From contig JAIRWN010000022.1 in assembly GCA_031268985.1 (NCBI GenBank), positions 1-32,043 on the forward strand: a stretch of 32,043 nt of DNA. Reading direction: 5' to 3'. How positions within the stretch are numbered: the first letter of the stretch is position 1; each line of letters opens with the position of its first letter. Below the pieces are notes generated by a model that was not told the origin of the DNA, made no database searches, and saw nothing but the letters and a program-made list of their open reading frames with translations. Below are positions 28,786 through 32,043 of this stretch, one piece after another. The DNA comes from Holosporales bacterium (GTDB taxonomy: Bacteria > Pseudomonadota > Alphaproteobacteria > UBA3830 > JAIRWN01). A program made the position numbers and the translations under genes.

Positions 28786-29091
28786 GTGCCAAAAATAAAT
28801 TTTGTTAAATCGGATGAAAGTATTGTTACAGTCGAGGTTCCTTCCGGAATAACGCTTTTGCAGGCCGCTGAAGATAACAACATAGGTTTGAGCGGGCCAT
28901 GCGGAGGTAATTTGGCGTGCGGACATTGTCACGTTGTAATAGACGACGAATGGTTTGATAAATTACCAAAATTGAAAGAAGCTGAAGAGGATCTTCTGGA
29001 TATGGTATGGAATGTAAAACCGAATTCGCGTCTTGGATGCCAAATAAAGATCACCGACGATATTGATGGTATAATCGTTCATATTCCGTAA
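28786..29091 (+). CDS. fdx: Adrenodoxin-type 2Fe-2S ferredoxin (isc-associated)
   Basis: 101 aa; GTG start with AAGGA SD; CGGNLACGHCHVVI ... RLGCQIKI cysteine ligand pattern. Confidence 0.93.
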   Translation: MPKINFVKSDESIVTVEVPSGITLLQAAEDNNIGLSGPCGGNLACGHCHVVIDDEWFDKLPKLKEAEEDLLDMVWNVKPNSRLGCQIKITDDIDGIIVHIP

Positions 29092-29192
29092 TACGAATTT
29101 GAGGCAAGAAAAATCGCCCTGTGCTGTCATGTAGGTTGAGCTATAGACATGCCGCATTTATATAGAAAATTTCAAACATAATTGGCGGCATA

Positions 29193-31199
29193 TTGGACAA
29201 TTTTCAAGCAATAAAAGACTTTCTTAATAAACCGATCGGCATGTTTGAAGCAAAGGCGTCGCCTTTGCTTCAAAAGCTGGGGATAGATACAGCCCTGGAT
29301 TTGCTTTTGCACTTGCCGTCCGGGATATTATACAGGCACAAAGCGGAAAGTATCTCAGATCTTAAAATCGGGGAATTTAACACAATCTGCTTGCGTATCG
29401 ACGAACATATGCCTGCCTATAGGCGAAACATTCAGCTTATCAGAGTTCAGTGTTCAGATAAAGAAGGAAGGCGGATTGTGCTTGTTTTTTTTAACGCTGG
29501 GTATTCCTATGTAAAAAGCCGGTTCCCACCGAATCAAGTAAGAGCCGTTAGCGGCCGTGTAGAAAAATATAAAAACAAACTGCAGATGGTTCATCCGGAC
29601 CAAGTAGCGTCGGCGCATTTGTTTGAACAGTTGCGCAGCGTTGATGTTCTGTATCCTTTAACTGCAGGATTAAACAATTCGGTAATTCAACGCTGTGTTG
29701 CGCAGCTACTGAGCCGTCTTGGCCACATGTGGAACATTGACGACTGGTTCGATAAACAAACTTTATCGGAATATGGGCTTAGTAATTGGTACAATAGTCT
29801 TTTAGACGCTCACTCGCCTAAATCAGAAAAAGATATCGAGCCGGCTTCTTCCAAAGCTAGACTGCGGCTCGCGTTGGACGAGCTTGTAGCCAGAGACAAA
29901 AAGATTGAAGAAATCAGACGACAACGCCAAGTAGCTCCTAGCGCAGTAATTCCGCCCTCAATAATTCTGCGCAGAGAGTTTTTCAAGATTAGGCCTGATT
30001 TAATATTAACCGATGGCCAAGTCGCAGCTCTTAAAGACATAGATAAGGATTTGGCAGCCTCTTGGCCGGCGCTACGCTTGATTCAAGGTGATGTTGGGTG
30101 CGGAAAAACGTTGGTGGCGCTTTTAGCCATGTTGAGCGCGGTTGAATCAGGATACCAATGCGCGTTTCTGGCGCCGACAGAGATCTTAGCAAGGCAGCAC
30201 TTTGAGACAATCATGAATTTGTCGGGTTTTGGAGGGCTGATTGCAACACTTCTTACGTCTTCAAACAAGAATAAGAGCGCCTGTGCAAAAATTAAAGACG
30301 GGATCATTAACATGATAATAGGCACTCATGCTTTGCTTGAAGATAAGATTGTCTTTAAAAGATTAGGTCTGATAATTATTGACGAGCAACATAGATTTGG
30401 CGTTGAGCAGAGAGAAAACCTGAAAAAAAAGAATGAATTGGCAAATGTTTTGTACTTGTCCGCTACGCCCATTCCAAGGACGTTACTTATGGTCTATGAC
30501 GGCAGCGTTGATGTAAGCGAAATTCGCGATAAGCCAAAAGATCGTTTAAGTATTAATACCGTAGCCCTACCTTTGGATAAGTTGCCGATTTTGACAGAGC
30601 GCGTCCGCGAGTTGTTGAACAAGAGCGATCAAGCTTATTGGGTCTGCCCGCTGATCGAAGAATCCGAAAAGCTTGATCTGGCCGCGGCAAAAGTTAGGCT
30701 TGAGTACCTCAAAGAACAATTTCCCGAATTTAAAATTGGCCTTGTTCACGGAAAGCAAAAAGACAAAGAGCGGGTAATGCTTGGTTTTAAGTGTGGAAAT
30801 ATTAACCTGCTTGTTTCAACAACCGTTATAGAGGTTGGTATAGATGTTTCAAACGCCTCTTTGATAGTGATTGAGCACGCTGAAAGATTTGGTTTGGCTC
30901 AATTGCATCAGCTGCGCGGCAGGGTTGGCAGAAGCAACAAACAGTCGCATTGCGTGCTTCTTTATCAATCGCCCCTCAGCAATGTCGCGTACAGAAGGCT
31001 TAAGATCATTCAAGAAAACAACGACGGCTTTGAGATCGCGCATGAAGATCTTAACATTCGCCACGGAGGAGATATTTTAGGAATCAAGCAAAGCGGGGTT
31101 CCTGTTTTTAAAACCTGTAATTTAAGAGAGGTTATTTCATTAGCGGATACTGTAAAAATAATTTCAAGCAGAGTCCGAAGAAATCAAATTTTTTGTTGA
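29193..31199 (+). CDS. recG: ATP-dependent DNA helicase RecG
   Basis: 668 aa; LIQGDVGCGKTLVALLAML, FLAPTEILARQHFE, IIDEQHRFGVEQRE, LYLSATPIPRTL, STTVIEVGIDVSNASLIVIEHAERFGLAQLHQLRGRVGRS. Confidence 0.98.
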   Translation: MDNFQAIKDFLNKPIGMFEAKASPLLQKLGIDTALDLLLHLPSGILYRHKAESISDLKIGEFNTICLRIDEHMPAYRRNIQLIRVQCSDKEGRRIVLVFFNAGYSYVKSRFPPNQVRAVSGRVEKYKNKLQMVHPDQVASAHLFEQLRSVDVLYPLTAGLNNSVIQRCVAQLLSRLGHMWNIDDWFDKQTLSEYGLSNWYNSLLDAHSPKSEKDIEPASSKARLRLALDELVARDKKIEEIRRQRQVAPSAVIPPSIILRREFFKIRPDLILTDGQVAALKDIDKDLAASWPALRLIQGDVGCGKTLVALLAMLSAVESGYQCAFLAPTEILARQHFETIMNLSGFGGLIATLLTSSNKNKSACAKIKDGIINMIIGTHALLEDKIVFKRLGLIIIDEQHRFGVEQRENLKKKNELANVLYLSATPIPRTLLMVYDGSVDVSEIRDKPKDRLSINTVALPLDKLPILTERVRELLNKSDQAYWVCPLIEESEKLDLAAAKVRLEYLKEQFPEFKIGLVHGKQKDKERVMLGFKCGNINLLVSTTVIEVGIDVSNASLIVIEHAERFGLAQLHQLRGRVGRSNKQSHCVLLYQSPLSNVAYRRLKIIQENNDGFEIAHEDLNIRHGGDILGIKQSGVPVFKTCNLREVISLADTVKIISSRVRRNQIFC

Positions 31200-31214
31200 A
31201 ATAAGCGGGAGACC

Positions 31215-31241
31215 AAACTATACGATTAACGTATGGGGTTT
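31215..31241. promoter_or_regulatory. Imperfect dyad upstream of bioY
   Basis: AAAC-T-ATACG-ATTAA-CGTAT-GGG-GTTT, 15 bp before the bioY ATG; no known operator recognised. Confidence 0.3.
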
Positions 31242-31255
31242 TAAGAGGTTTTGCT

Positions 31256-31792
31256 ATGGGTAGGATTGTTACGCGTCAAGTAAAAACTTGTTTGTCTGAT
31301 ATAGTTTGTGTTGTTGTAGGGAGCCTTCTTATAGGATTATCTGCGCAGGTTACCGTTCCAATGATTCCTGTGCCGATGACTATGCAGGTTTATACTGTTC
31401 TGATGGTTGGCGGAGTTTTAGGAGCGAAGAGAGGTTTTGCCGCAGTAGCGTTGTACTTAGCCGAAGGAGCTTTCGGTCTTCCGGTATTTTCCAATGGAAC
31501 CGGCGGGTTATGCGTGTTTCTGTCGCCGAGAGCTGGATATCTTTTGGGTATGCCAATATCGGCATTTATTGTTGGATACTTGACTGAAAATTGGCAAAAT
31601 AAATCGTTTTCAGAGCATGTTATTGTTGGGCTTTTGGGGCTTGTGCCAATTGACACCTTTGGCATCCTGTTCCTTGGTCTGGCTCTCAAAGACTTTTTTC
31701 AAGCGCTTGCGGTTGGACTTTATCCGTTTATTGTTGTGGATGCATTTAAAGTGCTGCTATTTGCAGGGTCTCTTAAGGCTTTTCGAAGATAA
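31256..31792 (+). CDS. bioY: Biotin transporter BioY
   Basis: 178 aa; multiple transmembrane segments; AQVTVPMIPVPMTMQVYTVLMVGGVLGAKRGFAAVALYLAEGAFGLPVFSNGTGGLCVFLSPRAGYLLGMPISAFIVG is characteristic of BioY. Confidence 0.95.
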   Translation: MGRIVTRQVKTCLSDIVCVVVGSLLIGLSAQVTVPMIPVPMTMQVYTVLMVGGVLGAKRGFAAVALYLAEGAFGLPVFSNGTGGLCVFLSPRAGYLLGMPISAFIVGYLTENWQNKSFSEHVIVGLLGLVPIDTFGILFLGLALKDFFQALAVGLYPFIVVDAFKVLLFAGSLKAFRR

Positions 31793-31915
31793 TCCCCCAT
31801 TTTTCTTGGCTGTTCGATGAGAGTTTGCGTTTACGATTATATATTTACCCTTGGATCTAGGCATATTTTCGGAGTATATTCACATCGAATTTTTCAAAAT
31901 TTTGAGGAAAGGTTA

Positions 31916-32005
31916 ATGAATGAGATTATTGATAATCAGAGCGGGGGGGGGGGGGGGGGTAGCCATTGCCCCCGCACAATAACAAGCCGTGCCCATTTTT
32001 TTTGA
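31916..32005 (+). CDS. Putative short ORF (29 aa) carrying a Gly homopolymer encoded by the G17 tract; coding status uncertain
   Basis: ATG 31916 with GAGG SD at 31904-31907; MNEIIDNQSGGGGGGSHCPRTITSRAHFF. Confidence 0.3.
   Translation: MNEIIDNQSGGGGGGSHCPRTITSRAHFF
31943..31959 (+). repeat. Homopolymeric G17 tract
   Basis: Read directly: aatcagagc-GGGGGGGGGGGGGGGGG-tagccattg. Confidence 0.95.
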
Positions 32006-32043
32006 ACGCTTTGTTAGTCGTGCCGCAGCCCAGGAAGATAGGA

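Noticed and set aside
1-32043. CRISPR array, prophage, IS element, toxin-antitoxin or defence-island signatures
   Set aside because: No regularly spaced repeats, transposase, integrase, Cas or recognised defence domains were seen on either strand.

Overview
Ordinary chromosomal window, mostly densely packed housekeeping genes, from what looks like an AT-leaning alphaproteobacterium; a Holosporales-like, host-associated lineage is an inference from protein flavour only. The gene order supported by the sequence is: partial secreted protein, tRNA-Thr, fis-like/dusB/hslU/hslV (minus strand), HIT, accA, msbA-like ABC transporter, waaA/kdtA, M48 peptidase with TPR-like tail, N-terminally anchored GNAT, alaS, recA, rppH, secreted hypothetical, ftsK, secreted HExxH protein, ppiD-like, tpiA, recR, small secreted protein, tRNA-Ser, rnc, murA, iscU-iscA in one ORF, ferredoxin, recG, bioY. 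I found no CRISPR array, prophage, IS element, rRNA or recognisable defence system. The most interesting signals are: (1) a G10 tract inside waaA where either a +1 or a -1 slip gives a stop codon within four codons, a candidate phase-variation switch; (2) a G17 tract near the right edge in short alternative ORFs; (3) a secreted 506-aa protein with an HEGAH zincin motif; (4) a GNAT acetyltransferase with an N-terminal membrane or lipoprotein-like signal; (5) an in-frame IscU-IscA fusion overlapping murA; (6) a stand-alone NtrC/Fis-type HTH protein coupled to dusB.
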